NCBI GenBank assembly: GCA_034766995.1
Contig: CM068315.1
Location: 17,904,010 to 17,968,009, forward strand
Direction of reading: 5' to 3'
From: Acanthacorydalis orientalis
Lineage: Eukaryota > Arthropoda > Insecta > Megaloptera > Corydalidae
DNA: 64,000 bases
The notes under the pieces are model-generated. The model did not search any database, was not told the origin of the DNA, and was given only the letters and a program-made list of their open reading frames with translations. How positions within the stretch are numbered: position 1 is the first letter of the stretch; each line of letters opens with the position of its first letter. Positions 10,861 to 22,740 of this stretch are shown in pieces. A program made the translations under genes and the position numbers.

Positions 10861-11250
10861 TCTTTTTTCCTTAATATGGTTCAGAGTTCACGCCAAATTT
10901 GAAAACCTTGTCAAACCTACAATTGAATAACACCACAACGCACACACAAGAGCGCACGGGCATTGTGGCGGTGGAGACGCTTCCTCGCTCAACGCACGCC
11001 CTCGTACCCCACAAGCAATATGACATAATATGATCTCGAGGGCGGCGGTCGCAACACATACATACATACATAACAACATGTATGGCGAAGAGATACGCAC
11101 AAAAACCAACAATACACTGCACAAAGAAAAACGAGGCAAAAAAAATTCTCGACGCTGGGTGGTGGCGTTCGGTGGCATCAACAAGAATCGTGCTGAAAAT
11201 CGTACACAGAATATGTCTGTCATCGTGCATCGGGGCGATGAAATATTGCG
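10861..11250. other. GC-rich, CpG-rich block
   Basis: This block contrasts sharply with its AT-rich flanks. It carries several CpG-dense runs, such as GAGGGCGGCGGTCGC at about 11039-11053, and overlapping open frames on both strands, the longest 119 codons on the minus strand (10871-11230). None has a recognisable domain. Open frames in several registers are expected when stop codons become rare in GC-rich DNA. It could be a regulatory element, a promoter or a non-coding exon. Confidence 0.35.
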
Positions 11251-11341
11251 AAGAAATAGTTTATTTTCGGATGAAAAAATATTTTACTAGATTTACTGTT
11301 TTCTTATTTTATGCTAGACTCTGAAAAAGTTGACAAATAAC

Positions 11342-11346
<5 letters not shown>

Positions 11347-11398
<52 letters not shown>
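11347..11398. repeat. (TA)n microsatellite
   Basis: Pure run of about 26 TA units. Confidence 0.97.
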
Positions 11399-11400
<2 letters not shown>

Positions 11401-12389
11401 TGTTTAATATTTGAAATGATACACTTGAAAAACATATTTCAATAAGTCTTTACTATCTTTGGAACGAAATTATTTGGCTTTTAATATTGATAATATAGAG
11501 TTTGAAGTGACATAAATAGTCAAAAATGGGAAGAATAAATCTCATATAATGATTTGCATTTTGTTGAAAAAAAATATATTTTTTCTAATATTAAATGTCT
11601 TTTTTTGACAGTAAACGTAACTAAAAAATATTAACCAAAAACATAAAGATTGGTAATGTACAGGGCTTTATTTAACCCTTTTTAGCAATTAATGACAACG
11701 ACTTATATTGAAAATGAAACTCTAAATTGGATTCTCTAAATCAGTATTTTCTAAGCTACTGTGGGTTGCTAGAGGGTTCCAGGGGGCAGTAGTAGAGTCG
11801 AAAGCAATTGAGAGACGTTAAATAAAAATAAATAGACAGTGGAAGCATAAAGAAAGAAGAAAATTTTGAAAAACCCTCCGTACATATTTTATATGCTATG
11901 TAACATATGTTAAATTCGTAGTGATTACTTTATTTTCCAAAGAAACAAACAAAATGCATATTATAACCGAGCTACGGTCAAGTACAGGTCTTAACGAGCA
12001 AGTCTAATTTTTATTTTAATTATGCGTCGTTATCTTAATTTTGTGTGTAATGCGAATATTACTATAGTTGATTTTAATAAATAATTTTATAATTCAAGGC
12101 GTCTTATTTATATCTTTCTTTACTGTGTTCCGAAGGTAAAAATATAGATGCATAAGAGAACGCAAATCTGTCACAGCATCTTTCTGTTCGTTTACTAGAT
12201 TGTAGATTTCCAGGGGGCGTTGAGTAATTTTTTTTTTTGAAAAATGAGCAGTAGGCGAAATAAGTTTGTGAATCTGCTCCAAATTTAATATATGACAGTT
12301 TGGAACTCTTTTAAAAATGAATTCTCTTTTCATCCCTCTAATAACAAAAAAAATTTGTAATAAAATGTATAATAAATTATTATTAGTCA
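11399..12389. other. AT-rich interval, no feature recognised
   Basis: AT-rich sequence. A 98-codon minus-strand frame (12094-12390) shows no recognisable motif and is likely chance. Confidence 0.5.
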
Positions 12390-12651
12390 TTTTTGATATT
12401 TTCTTGTAAGCATTTCGATGATGAGGTCATCATTTTTATAATTTCAATATACAGAAAAATCTAATCGTTAGATTTTGCCGAATCTTGATATTTTAAATAT
12501 GATGGCATCATTATCAAAATGCGCATAAACAACTGTCTCAAAAATGATCAATAATGATTTATTTAATATTTTTAATAATAGAAATTATTTGTGGTTTGTG
12601 GGGCGAAAAAGAATTTATTTTTAAAAGTAAATTTAGCCAGAGTGTCAACTG
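12390..12651. mobile_element. Copy of a TA-flanked repeat family (CAGT...ACTG ends), incomplete
   Basis: Shares with 20590-20678, 30521-30850 and 54540-54741 the core AAAATGATCAATAAT followed by a GGTTTGTGGGG-like stretch, an AAGAATT-containing stretch and the terminal AATTTAGCCAGAGTGTCAA. It ends at CTG|TA. The inner part near 12415-12435 resembles the left arm of the 30.5-kb copy. It is non-coding. The TA flank and CAGT ends fit a Tc1/mariner/pogo-type MITE. Confidence 0.55.
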
Positions 12652-12726
12652 TACTATGAGTGTGGATGTTAAGGATTACCATAGATATATTTAGATCTGT
12701 TTGTTTTGATTTTATTATTTAAATTA

Positions 12727-13634
12727 GTGCATAATTAACGATCGTTTTGTTCAATCCCTTCGAATCTGACAAATTTATCACATTTTGCTTCATTTTTTTC
12801 TATTAGTATATTCCTTACTATTTAATTAGTAAAAATGCGTGTCGATAACGACCTTCATATTCGTCATATCATGCTTTATCACTTAGAAAAAGGATGGACT
12901 GTAGCACAATCATTTCACAATCTCAAGGAACGGTCGGTGAAAGTCAAGTTCGAAAATGCTTCAATCTTTTCAAATCTGGAGACACAAGCTTAAAAAATGA
13001 AGAAGGAAGAGGTCTTTTGTCTTATTTTGATGTTTAGGTCTTTCATATGACCGTGGAAGAAGACGAAAATTTGACAAGAAGGATGCGGGATGAACAATTC
13101 AATGTCGAACATTTATCGTCAGGCGCGTCAAAAAGCCCAATAAGGTGTGGAAAATAGCTGAATGCGTTCCTCACGAGCTCTCGGACGACAAAAAAGCCAG
13201 CCAAATTTGCATATTTGCCCAATTTCTTCAGAAAAACAAGCAAAATCCCATTCTTCAATAAACGTTCGACTGCATGTCGAAGGTCGAGTAGTTCAATTTA
13301 TCAAGGACAAGTGGTGGGACTTGCTCGAGTACCCGCTATATTCTCCAACCGAAGCACCTACAGACTACAACGTTAATCGCTCGTTCAAAAATTGGCATAA
13401 GGGAAAAGTTTACGATGATTTGGATGAACTTGTTTCCGATGTCAAAGCGTGGATAACGTCGAAGAAACATGACTTTTAACCGTTGAATCGATCGTTTGCC
13501 AAACAAATGGGAAGCAGTTATTGAAGACGATGGCGATGATATTCCATAATAATCGTTTAAACATGTTTTGATTGTACTTAATTGTTTTATTATTGAATAA
13601 ATTTAGAATAAAAACACGATCGTTAAGTATGCAC
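12727..13634 (+). mobile_element. Internally deleted mariner with GTGCATA-type ITRs
   Basis: 908 bp between TA dinucleotides (12725-12726 and 13635-13636). The terminal inverted repeats are GTGCATAATTAACGATCGTT and, read inward from the right, GTGCATACTTAACGATCGTG. These ITRs are unrelated to the cecropia-type or CGAGGGT-type elements in the window, so this is a third mariner lineage. It is shorter than a full element because the middle of the transposase is missing. Confidence 0.9.
12835..13549 (+). pseudogene. Mariner transposase pseudogene, catalytic core deleted
   Basis: Begins MRVDNDLHIRHIMLYHLEKG at 12835, the N-terminal DNA-binding region, then shifts frame. Fragments of the second helix-turn-helix and linker follow. 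Sequence carrying the first two catalytic aspartates is absent, and the frame resumes near the third catalytic motif as YSPTEAPTDYN (compare the usual YSPDLAPSDYH). The C-terminus KWEAVIEDDGDDIP ends at a stop at 13549. It is an internally deleted, frameshifted relic. Confidence 0.88.
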
Positions 13635-13636
13635 TA

Positions 13637-15341
13637 ACCTAATAGTAAACAATCCCAGAATTTTCATTCACGGTTAAGATATAAACAGTTAACTTGCGGC
13701 AATAATAATTTTGACACTGACTAAATTCTCGTTACCAAATGTATGTTTTATCTCCTCATAAACAAAAATGTTCAATCATAGATTATTGATTCAACTATAT
13801 CTGAATCACCTTCATTAATTTGATGTAAGAATACTCAAATCTATATATTATTAATATTTTAATTGAACTGAACTTTAGTTTCTTCACTGAACAAGCAGCA
13901 GTCCTAATTTTCAACACTCCAATTTTAATTCTGTTTCGATTACATCAGTTTCGTTTTGTACTGAATTCCATTATAAAAGAATCTTGATTATCTAAATTTT
14001 ACTTTCATTTCATGAATCCTTCATATTTTCTTGTCGTATATCTACGCAATTTATTTTATAATTCTCTTACTTTAACACTGAATCGGTAAGAAACGTTCTT
14101 TGATTTATATACCACAATTTGATCTTCCTCTGTGTCTAGGTCAGACAAACTTAATATTATTAAAATATGTTTGAATACTTTTGATCCTTTAGGGGTTCAC
14201 ATTGAAATATATAACATTTTAATAATTCATAGATCAAAAGCGTTCCTCTAGAGTGAGACATGTTGTGCTTAGTGCTTAATTACATTTTCAAAGGTAGATA
14301 GCTTCTCGCAAACAAACACACCAATTAACAAACAATTTACTTAAATGTAATTAAATAGATTTCGAAAAAAATAGAATTTTTTATTTGAATTAAGAGTAAT
14401 ATTAAGAATAAAAGTACAAATGTTATCTTGAAATATTCTCTTTAAAAATTTTTTTTCTAATAAATCACCAAGTAACACTTATATCAAATTAATAAGAGAA
14501 TGTACGATTTCCTGTACCATATGCGTTCTCCAACGCTAAAAAACAATTGTCTCTATACTCTAATTAAATACAAATAATGAAGCTTCACACGTGTACGGAG
14601 ATAAATCTTTTCTACGAAACGTGGATGTAATTTAATAACTATTTAATATTAAAGATACATATCTCGTGTTAATTTATAATTTTCATCATTGTCACATGTA
14701 AACAATTAAGTATTAAGATCAAAGAGAACCAAAATGCTTCGCACACACTGTTCGTTCTATTTGTTAATGATTAAAGATATATTATTATAACTGATAATTA
14801 ACCAACGCGTGTTAATTTAGCTATATTAAATAAAACGAACATTGAAACAATTTGTATCAAAATATTTGATGCGAAATATCGTTTAACATCTAAATAATGT
14901 TTGACACGAAATTTGCAAGCTGTGTAATTTCTTTTATATAATAAATACGTATGTTCTTAACTTTTCAAATTATTCAAAAATACAATCTACTTGCAGGTAT
15001 ATTTTCGTTATTTTTCTGTGAATAATTTATTCCTATATTCATTTTTCATATTTATTTTGCTGTAATCAAAAGAAATGTCTGTACAAGTTGTTGACATTAA
15101 ACAAGTATTAAAAATGAATGAAAAATATATTTCGAATATTATTTTCATACAAACTCATGTTTCGTACATAAATCGTATAATAAAAAATATATTTTTAGCG
15201 ATTTAACGTTCATGAATGAGAATTATTTATTTGTAGTGAAATTATTTTTATTTACATAATAAATCGTCTGTTTTTATTAATTTTAATTCATTCTATATTT
15301 TTTCCTGCAAATATATAATAATACAAGTTATATTTAAATTA
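13637..15341. other. AT-rich interval, no feature recognised
   Basis: About 1.7 kb of AT-rich sequence. I saw no transposon ends, coding similarity or structured RNA. Confidence 0.5.
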
Positions 15342-15908
15342 ATAGGTTGGTAAGAAAACAATTGCGGATTTTGTTTTTTAATTATAGCTTTTTTCAATGA
15401 AAGTGTCATTTCATCGTGTTCATGTTAATATCATTTTAAAATTCATTTTTCGGTATTTATTTTAATAAAATCGACATTGGTATTATTATTAAGTTTGATT
15501 CAAATTGGGTTATTGAATTAAAGATGGAAAAGAAGCAAATAAAAGCAATTTTTGTATGATTTCAAAACGGGTGGTATATCAGCAGAAACTGCTCGTAAAC
15601 TAAATGATGATTTTGGTGTGGATGTTGTTAAGGAACGTACAGTGAAACCGTGGTTCCAAAAATTTTGTACTGGATACGAGAGCCTTGAAGATAAAGAAAG
15701 TCATGTACGTCCTTCCTAAGTTCATAACGACTAACTGAAGACGTTAGTTGAATTAGAAACACGCACAACAATTCGACAGCCTGCACAAAAGTTAGGCGTT
15801 AGTCATACAACAGTGCTGACGTACTTGAAACAGCTAGTAAAATCAAAAAAGAGAAAAATGTATATGAATTTGAAGGTCATAAGCCGCAATTATCTTCTAC
15901 CAAACTAA
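15342..15908 (+). mobile_element. Mariner (cecropia-type) deletion derivative, ~567 bp
   Basis: The left ITR reads AGGTTGGTAAGAAAACAATT from 15344, and the right end is a diverged CTACCAAACTAA bordered by TA. It contains the 5' untranslated region and the helix-turn-helix half of the transposase. This is joined directly to the 3' untranslated region just after a TACTTGAAACAGCTAG-like sequence. The same junction occurs in the copies at 28352-28922 and 2989-4819, so the three descend from one internally deleted parent. Confidence 0.88.
15524..15850 (+). pseudogene. Mariner transposase N-terminal fragment
   Basis: Starts MEKKQIKAIF at 15524, then needs a frameshift to continue through KTGGISAETARKLNDDFG and a VKPWFQKFCTGYESLEDKE motif, the mariner DNA-binding domain and linker. 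A stop and the internal deletion follow. The catalytic triad is entirely absent. Confidence 0.85.
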
Positions 15909-16891
15909 TATATGCTAATTCTGTGTTTTATTATTAGGTAAATTAATGTGAATTGAAAGAAATGTTTTATAGATTCAAATACATTTAAATAAAACTAAAT
16001 TTCTACGTATAACTAAAACACAAATTAAATAAATGATTTCATAATTCATTGTTTTATTTTTTCATCTCGAATTGTAAAAACCTCATTTCAGTAAAACATA
16101 GTATCAATTTTATTTAGAAGTGAGGATGTTACGTGAGAAGAATATAATCTAGATTATTTTCTTAAATATTATAAACTTTCTCATTATAAAAATTAAGTGA
16201 ATGATCTTATACTTTTCTTAAATCATATAAATCTTAACATGTGTTTAAAAGGTTATTTTCAAGACTTTAGAAAGCTGTGTGGTGAATAAAGAAAGAGATT
16301 TCAGTGAAATATTCCTTGTATGAAAAATCGATATAAACTCCAATGCAGTTCTTGAAAATTATCTGAATAGTACTGAGTCTTAATTGGAAAAATATGACTT
16401 ATTTTCATATGAATAAAAATTAACTTTCGAAATATTTTAATTTATTTATATTATTCTGTTACATTATCATTGGTGTTATAGCATATTGTTTTAAAATCAT
16501 TTTTCCAAAAAAATACTACATTTGTTACATTCTTTCCAAAGATATATTTCAAGTCAGGATGATACTCAGCACGATAAAGTGAGTATTTAAACGTCTTGTT
16601 AAAAAAAACATCGAAATTTGTCATCCAATTTAGATTATAAGACAAAATACTTAAAGAATTTATTAACAGAGTGGTCTTCTTACTAAATAGTAATTTCAGT
16701 ACATTATGTTAATAGATATCTTTATGCCGACAAATGAAATTGAAAAGGAATAAGTTAAATTACAAAAAGCATCTAATTGTGTTTAATTGTAGTATTCGTG
16801 GTAGGCGATAAAGAAAAATAAACTGTAAGAGTTTTAGTGTCGTCATAAAAAACATGTATACAATTCCAACAGATGTTATACGTAGTAGTAG

Positions 16892-16893
<2 letters not shown>
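15909..16893. other. AT-rich interval, no feature recognised
   Basis: AT-rich sequence. A 64-codon minus-strand frame (16451-16645) has no recognisable motif. Confidence 0.5.

Positions 16894-16923
<30 letters not shown>
16894..16923. repeat. (TA)n microsatellite
   Basis: Short pure TA run. Confidence 0.95.
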
Positions 16924-16926
<3 letters not shown>

Positions 16927-16939
16927 CATAATGTTATAT

Positions 16940-17480
16940 AAGAAATAACAGCTCACGCATGGTAAAGTGCAGCGCGAGTCCTTAACACCAGTATCCGAAA
17001 TGGCGTCGGATGTCGCGGCTGCACAAGAGCGATTGTACGCCTCGTTGCTTCCGACGCTATTCCGTGCCTCATGCAACAGGCGACTTATAAAACAAACCCT
17101 TCTGTTGCTCTCATCCAACCACGCTTCACGTCACCGTATTGTGTATTTGACCTTTTTATTTCGATGTTGTATAAATATTTCATATATCTTTATGACACGC
17201 TGTAAAAACAGAAAAAAAATATTAATAATTTGAACCGGAGGATGTGTTTTTTATAAGTTCGGGACTGGATCCACTGTGTATTGTGAATTATAAGCGAGTG
17301 TTGTGACGCCTTCGTACATATTCAGATGAAGTGCACGTTGTTTGTTTTATGAGGAGAGCACATCTTTCGAGATGTCATCATGAGGTGCGTAACGGGCCGT
17401 AATTCAATTCTCCGTCGTCATTTCAGACAACGTATTATGTTTATGTCGTCCTGTTGTATTCGATACGCCGTAATGAAATT
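16940..17480. other. Higher-complexity, CpG-containing block
   Basis: GC-richer sequence following a microsatellite. Frames of 80-88 codons occur on both strands over 16876-17233 without recognisable domains. It contains TAACGGGCCGTAATT at 17392-17406, one mismatch from the motif at 2574-2588. It may be host regulatory or non-coding exonic sequence. Confidence 0.3.
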
Positions 17481-17689
17481 GTTGTTAAATAAAATTAAAT
17501 TTATTCGCGCTGCACTCGTCTGTTCGAAATATCACTTTTCGTTCAAATATAGAAATACTTTTCGTTACGTTTATTAGTAAAGAAAAATATATAAGATAAT
17601 AAGCGTATCGTACGAAAGTCGACTTTATATAATTTTTAAATGTAGCTCTCGCAATATCTTGTAACTTTTTTCCGAGAACCAATTGAGAA

Positions 17690-18010
17690 TAATAACGTTT
17701 AAACTTTTCAATGAAAATTCCGTTAAGTGTCGTACGCTTGTGTGTGTATGTGGGTGTGCGTGCGTACGTGTGTGCGTAAGTGAAAGCCGTATACTGTTAT
17801 TTCATCTTTTCCGTTCCACGGATCTTTTTTATCCCGATCATCAAGAACGCCTTGCATGTTTACGTTCTATTTCGACTTCTATCCCAACCGTTTCACCCAC
17901 CGCACGACGTTTCTTACTTTACTTTTGACACCGCTATTGCGTCCGAAAGAAGGTTTCGTGTATTCAGAATGCGGGAAATGACGTCACCAGAATTACATTT
18001 TCAGTAACTC
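17690..18010. other. CpG-containing higher-complexity block
   Basis: Contains a GTGTGTGTATGTGGGTGTGC stretch followed by balanced sequence with short plus-strand frames (75 and 81 codons) that match no known family. It includes a TGACGTCA CRE-type palindrome at about 17979-17986. A regulatory role is possible but unsupported beyond this motif. Confidence 0.28.
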
Positions 18011-18080
18011 GACTGACACCCCAGTTATACTGCTGTTTCTTTTTTAACAGTGGCGTAACACTGTACACAATTAAAATCGT

Positions 18081-18081
18081 T

Positions 18082-18123
<42 letters not shown>
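18081..18123. repeat. Compound (TA)n(GA)n microsatellite
   Basis: A TA run at 18081-18097 passes directly into a GA run up to 18123. Confidence 0.95.
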
Positions 18124-18127
<4 letters not shown>

Positions 18128-18244
18128 ACCTTTTATAAAAATTTCTCTATTTATGTAAGATACAACAGTTATAATTCTAATACTGCAACTAAAACGAATC
18201 AGAATACTCATATCACAAAAGATAACGTTAAGAAAAATGATTAC

Positions 18245-18246
<2 letters not shown>

Positions 18247-18319
<73 letters not shown>
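18247..18319. repeat. (TA)n microsatellite
   Basis: Pure TA run of about 36 units. Confidence 0.97.
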
Positions 18320-18321
<2 letters not shown>

Positions 18322-18499
18322 TTGAGTCTGTTTTCATGCGTATCTTCTTAATGTGGTTTTGAACTGTGATGCATATTTCATTCAAATTTGGGTTTCCCCG
18401 TTGTTTATACATATATATGAGTTGCATGTTGTTAAAAAGAAATTAAATTTTAATTATTATGTTTTTAAAATTTATATTTTTTTAATTTAAAATTTTCTA

Positions 18500-19515
18500 T
18501 TTTGACTGTTTAAATCATGTTGTATCTGCTATTGCTGAAATAAGACTACAAATTTTAATTCCTGCTGGAAATCAGTTTGGCCTGGATGTGTTACAAACAG
18601 TGCAACCATTCGAACATTGACATTGTCAGTTAAAATTATTACTTTGGCAGATGAAATTTGTGTAGAAGGTTTTGATACCTTTAACGAGAATGATGTCGAT
18701 GATTTTTTTTGTAGGTAATACCTTATGTGACGATAATATTATTGGTATAACTTTAGATATCGTAGAAGATCCAGAAAACGATAGTGAAGATGAAGAAAAT
18801 CCTATCTCCCTCACTGCAAATATAATTCGAGAAGTCTTCGACTTCTCAATATCTTGTTCATGACACAAATTCTGAATAAGCCTTCAAATTCCAGCACGAG
18901 CTGAAGAGTTGTATATCTGTATATCGTAAACTACATAAAAAATTAGTAAACTTATCATAAGCAAATTAATTAATTTGCACATTAAGCACTTATCATTTGT
19001 TTATCATAAGCAAAGCTTAATCACTGATTGCATTGTCAGAGAAAAAAAATCGATTCAGAATGAGGGTGACGTTGACGCTAATTCTGTGTGAAGAATCATT
19101 TTCTTCACCATGCAGATCTGATGAGCTAACTATCTCTTCTAGTGATGAAAGTGATTTCGCACCAGTTCGCAAATGGTGCCGAATATTGTCATATGGTAAC
19201 AATAATTCTCATGAAGGAATATAAAAATAATTATAACCCTGCAATAAAATTAAATAAATAATGTTTAAAAACAAACTTATTTTAAATTTTACATCATTTC
19301 TTTCAGATTTTCGAAGAAATTTTTTAAGATTTCTTATTTTCATGAATTTAAGAAAAATTCTGCGATTTTGGGTGTATTTTAACTCATTGCTTTGGTTTTA
19401 TGCAGTTTTAGAAAATTGTGGAACGTACCCCTAATTTTTCGACTTGAGTTATATCTTTTTTGTGTGATTTTTTTTATATACGGTTTTCTGTAGAAAGTAT
19501 CTACTGCAAAAAAGA
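18500..19515 (+). mobile_element. Pogo/Tigger-like transposon 3' relic
   Basis: Around 18569 the plus strand reads VTNSATIRTLTLSVK, resembling the AW--VT-STI-NCF-hAGF segment near the C-terminus of pogo/Tigger (DDE_1) transposases. Acidic frames follow (residues such as DPENDSEDEEN, 18672-18863, and SSDESDF, 19033-19224), as is usual for Tigger C-terminal tails. Near 19420-19512 come GTGGAACGTACCCC and a TATACGGTTTTCTGTA-like stretch, reminiscent of insect Tigger ends. The 5' part and clear TIR boundaries are missing. The assignment rests on short matches. Confidence 0.45.
18560..18863 (+). pseudogene. Possible Tigger-like transposase C-terminal pseudogene
   Basis: Reading frames shift across this stretch. 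One carries the VTNSATIR motif, another ADEICVEGFDTFNENDVDDFF, and a third an acidic tail. No DDE catalytic residues are present. The identification is tentative because the similar segments are short and acidic tails are poorly informative. Confidence 0.4.
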
Positions 19516-19520
19516 GACGG

Positions 19521-19522
<2 letters not shown>

Positions 19523-19554
<32 letters not shown>
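19523..19554. repeat. (TA)n microsatellite
   Basis: Pure TA run. Confidence 0.95.
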
Positions 19555-19560
<6 letters not shown>

Positions 19561-19772
19561 AATCAGTTGTGAAAATATGAGGAATACCTTTTTTTTTTAA
19601 AATAATAGTAAAGATACAAGAATATTTACCATTAAATGAACAGCAAGTATTTGAAATTATTCATTTCAAAAAATAAATCATAAACTAAATGAAAAGTAAA
19701 ATGTATTATTCTCTCAACAATTCTTTAAGCAATTTTGGAAATCTGTATCATTTATACTCTATTCTTACTTAA

Positions 19773-20025
19773 CCCTTTGAATTCGGAGATTTTTTTACCT
19801 CACCTACCAGCAACTCGGTCATATTTTTAACAAAATAGCAAGTAACAGATAACTTATAACTTATAACTTATATAACAAATAAAATTATATAGCATTGTAA
19901 ATAATTTCTTTATTCAAATGAAACTTTAAATATACATTTAATAATTCATGTTTTACAAAAAAAATATTATTATTATTTGTTAGATTTACGATGTCCTCTC
20001 AGAGGGGACAGTCGAGTGGAAAGGG
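19773..20025. mobile_element. 253-bp TTAA-flanked MITE (piggyBac type)
   Basis: TTAA at 19769-19772 and 20026-20029 border termini CCCTTTGAATTCGG and, read inward from the right, CCCTTTCCACTCGACTG. The first six bases are identical and the remainder matches partially. The TTAACCCTTT start is typical of piggyBac-group elements and resembles the 36.4-kb family, although the interiors differ. A small hairpin (TCCTCT-CAG-AGGGGA) lies near the right end. There is no coding capacity. Confidence 0.75.
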
Positions 20026-20055
20026 TTAATATCTACACTTAAAATATTTCTACAT

Positions 20056-20589
20056 GTGATCCGCATTTTTAAAACAATAAAGCTTGATTTTATTTTACGA
20101 TATTTTTCTCTCATTTGTAATTCAATTATCGTCTTTACCAATTCTTGGTACTTCACGATTTTATCTTTAAAATCTTTTAAATTATTTTTCCCTATTTTCA
20201 GGGTATTCTATACATTTTCACATTATTTATTTTCTTTTAATGTTTCCTTTTTTGTTACTGCAGCAGTTTATTTAACTTTATGAATTTTTTAGACATGTAA
20301 TCTCGAAATTTTTCAATCTTCTCTTTCCTATAGCCCTACTTTTTATAATTCACTATTATATAAAGCGATACTAATGTTTTTATTAGCCTTTCTTCACTTT
20401 TAAACTAATATTATTACAAATAAATACATTCTCCTTTTCACTCAAACTATTCTCTCTAGGTCCCTTATCAGAAACTCGTACTCATACTTTTACAAATGAA
20501 TTGTTCCTTACCCTACAAGCAATTAATCATTTTTCTGATTAAAAATTATCAATACTTTTTTTGTTAACTTTCGATATAGTTACTTCATA
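20056..20589. other. T-rich interval, no feature recognised
   Basis: Pyrimidine-biased AT-rich sequence. The 75-codon plus-strand frame is Phe/Ile/Ser-rich from T-rich codons and shows no motif. Confidence 0.5.
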
Positions 20590-20678
20590 TTGAAATGATT
20601 AAAAATGCTTTTAGGGTTTGTAATCTACACACAAAGAATTCATTTGTGAAAGTGAATTTATCCACATTCTCAACACTG
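20590..20678. mobile_element. Right-arm fragment of the CAGT/ACTG repeat family
   Basis: Contains AAAGAATTCATTTGTGAAAG and an ending CTCAACACTG|TA, matching the right arms near 12.6 kb and 54.7 kb. No left arm is visible. Confidence 0.5.
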
Positions 20679-20759
20679 TACACATTTCCGTCACATTTCT
20701 AGACAAAATAGTTATAAACTATCTTTTAAATTAAATGCATTTTTTGCCTGAAATGAAAA

Positions 20760-20990
20760 AACACAATTGTCAAATCGGCCAACACCCGTACGACAATCGT
20801 CGTCGTCGTCTACGCCGCTGTATTTTAGCTGTTGCTACTTCTTTCCGCCGTTTGTTATCCCCGACCGTTGCCTCGTCATTCGTTGTGCCGTTCTCCATGA
20901 TACTGCGTTGCTTTTTGAGACGTCGTCCGTGTACGCTGTGACCGGAATGTAAAATTCCTTGTTGACTTGACTTTTAGTCGGAATGAATAA
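20760..20990. other. CpG-rich block
   Basis: Dense in CGTCG trinucleotides (for example GTCGTCGTCGTCTACGCCGC at about 20799-20818), in contrast to the AT-rich surroundings. The 61-68 codon plus-strand frames show no recognisable domain. It could be a regulatory island or a non-coding exon. Confidence 0.33.
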
Positions 20991-21216
20991 CATCAGCATT
21001 AGTGGCGTGTTGTGTTCTGTTGAACATGTACGTGTAGGTAAGGGTATTTTAGGTACCGTACGTGAAAGATATTTGACAAAAGGGCTAAAAAGGTACCTTG
21101 TTATGTTCGCATGTTTGCGATTGACACTCGGTTAAATTTTGACCTATCCGAAAAAACGTGTAAAAGTGCGGAAAAGTTTTTTCTTTCATTAAATAAGAGC
21201 TGTACGGGTAGCAGTT

Positions 21217-21268
21217 TACATACATATATACATACATATACATATATATATACAAAAAGATCGATACA

Positions 21269-21303
<35 letters not shown>
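21217..21303. repeat. (TACA)/(TA)n compound microsatellite
   Basis: TACATATA repeats at 21217-21253 and a pure TA run at 21270-21303, separated by a short spacer. Confidence 0.93.
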
Positions 21304-21306
<3 letters not shown>

Positions 21307-21846
21307 ATCAAATGCATTTACATAATTATTATTTCCACACACATTGAGATCATTTTACTTTTCATGCCTACTTCTCCGCAATTCGTGTGATGAATAAGTG
21401 TTTAATTGCAATTACGGTTAATCAATGCTCCATTGAACCTTAAATTACATTCTATTGAATTCATTTTAAAGAAAACATTAATTCGTTTTCGTTTTATAAT
21501 GTTTGTTTTGGTTTCGTTTAAAAACAACAAGTGAAATATAAAATAAATATGATCAATTGAATGGCATAAAATTGATATTTGATTTATTATACAATTCGTC
21601 AATTTTAAATTGAAATATATTACCTATAATATTTGTTTTCTTTACATTATCTTGTAAAAAGTAAGTTCTACATTTATCACCGAACAAAAGTATTTTTATA
21701 AATATGAAAAAGAGTACAATTAGTGCTTGAACATATTTATACATTGTACATATTTTAATTGTTTATTTTTTTACATGCATACAAGTTTTCTTAAACATTG
21801 TTTTATTTTTGAAATAAATATTAAATTAGTGTACTTTTACAAAATT

Positions 21847-21850
<4 letters not shown>
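21304..21850. other. AT-rich interval, no feature recognised
   Basis: AT-rich sequence between two microsatellites. Minus-strand frames of 63 and 66 codons lack motifs. Confidence 0.5.

Positions 21851-21901
<51 letters not shown>
21851..21901. repeat. (TA)n microsatellite
   Basis: Pure TA run of about 25 units. Confidence 0.97.
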
Positions 21902-21904
<3 letters not shown>

Positions 21905-22059
21905 GTATCAAGTTAATATCCAACCATTTAATGAGATATAACTAAAAGTGTTTAATAATAAAAGAATAAAAAGAACGCATCCGCTTCAATTAAAGATTAA
22001 CTCGGATAATGAAGTATCTTTAAAAGATTCACGAGATTTTCTTTGATTCACTAATGCTC

Positions 22060-22740
22060 GTCGAAACTAAGATGATCCTACAGGTACCGTCGACTTGAAA
22101 AAGCGTATCCTCGCTGTTTACTCACTGACGTCTCTGACGACAGTTGAAGAAGACACATCCGCAGATAACAAATTGTTTTAACTTGGTGCTGAGTGAAACG
22201 TAAACGACATTCGTACGAATATTTTTTCCTAGATACCTGATTTAAACACGCGCCGAACGGCGTACAAAACTTCTGATGAAAATAGGTTTCCTTTCGAGTG
22301 TTTCTCTCTCCGTTCGTCTCAGTATTCTTACACGATACGAGTTTCAATGTACTCAGGAATTGTAAAGAAGACGAATACAACAAATGACAGGAAAGTACTG
22401 ACGGCAATACTTGTTATTCGAGACGCGGATAAAGTCAGCTACATTTTAGACATGATTCTCGAACTTGTGTATTCGATGAATAAGTTTTAAAGTTGCTGAA
22501 ACTTCAACATCTGCAAATGAAGACGTGAGACTTGTCTCGTGTTCGATACTCATTATTTTTATTTTAGAATAGGCCGGCGAGTTTCCGCGAGTCACTTATC
22601 GTATAACTAAATACACAACACTAACTTGGATTCGAATAATGTGTTTGTTGGCGGATTCTAACGTGCGCATCGCTCTTTTCGAGCTCGTGCAATAAAATAG
22701 ATGTACAATGCTACTTACATGTAAATCTCTTAACATCATT
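22060..22740. other. Higher-complexity, CpG-containing block
   Basis: About 680 bp of balanced composition. A 109-codon minus-strand frame (22078-22407) is open but shows no recognisable domain, signal peptide or membrane segment. It may be a host non-coding or regulatory region, or an unrecognised old element. Confidence 0.33.

Noticed and set aside
10871..11230. 119-codon minus-strand ORF as a host gene
   Set aside because: No recognisable domain, start context or splice structure, and overlapping frames on both strands are open. This is expected from stop-codon scarcity in a GC-rich patch.
19845..19875. Tandem ATAACTT repeats as a minisatellite
   Set aside because: Only a few imperfect units, lying within the 253-bp TTAA MITE.
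22078..22407. 109-codon minus-strand ORF
   Set aside because: No motif or similarity recognised, and codon choice gives no clear signal. Reported only as part of a higher-complexity block.
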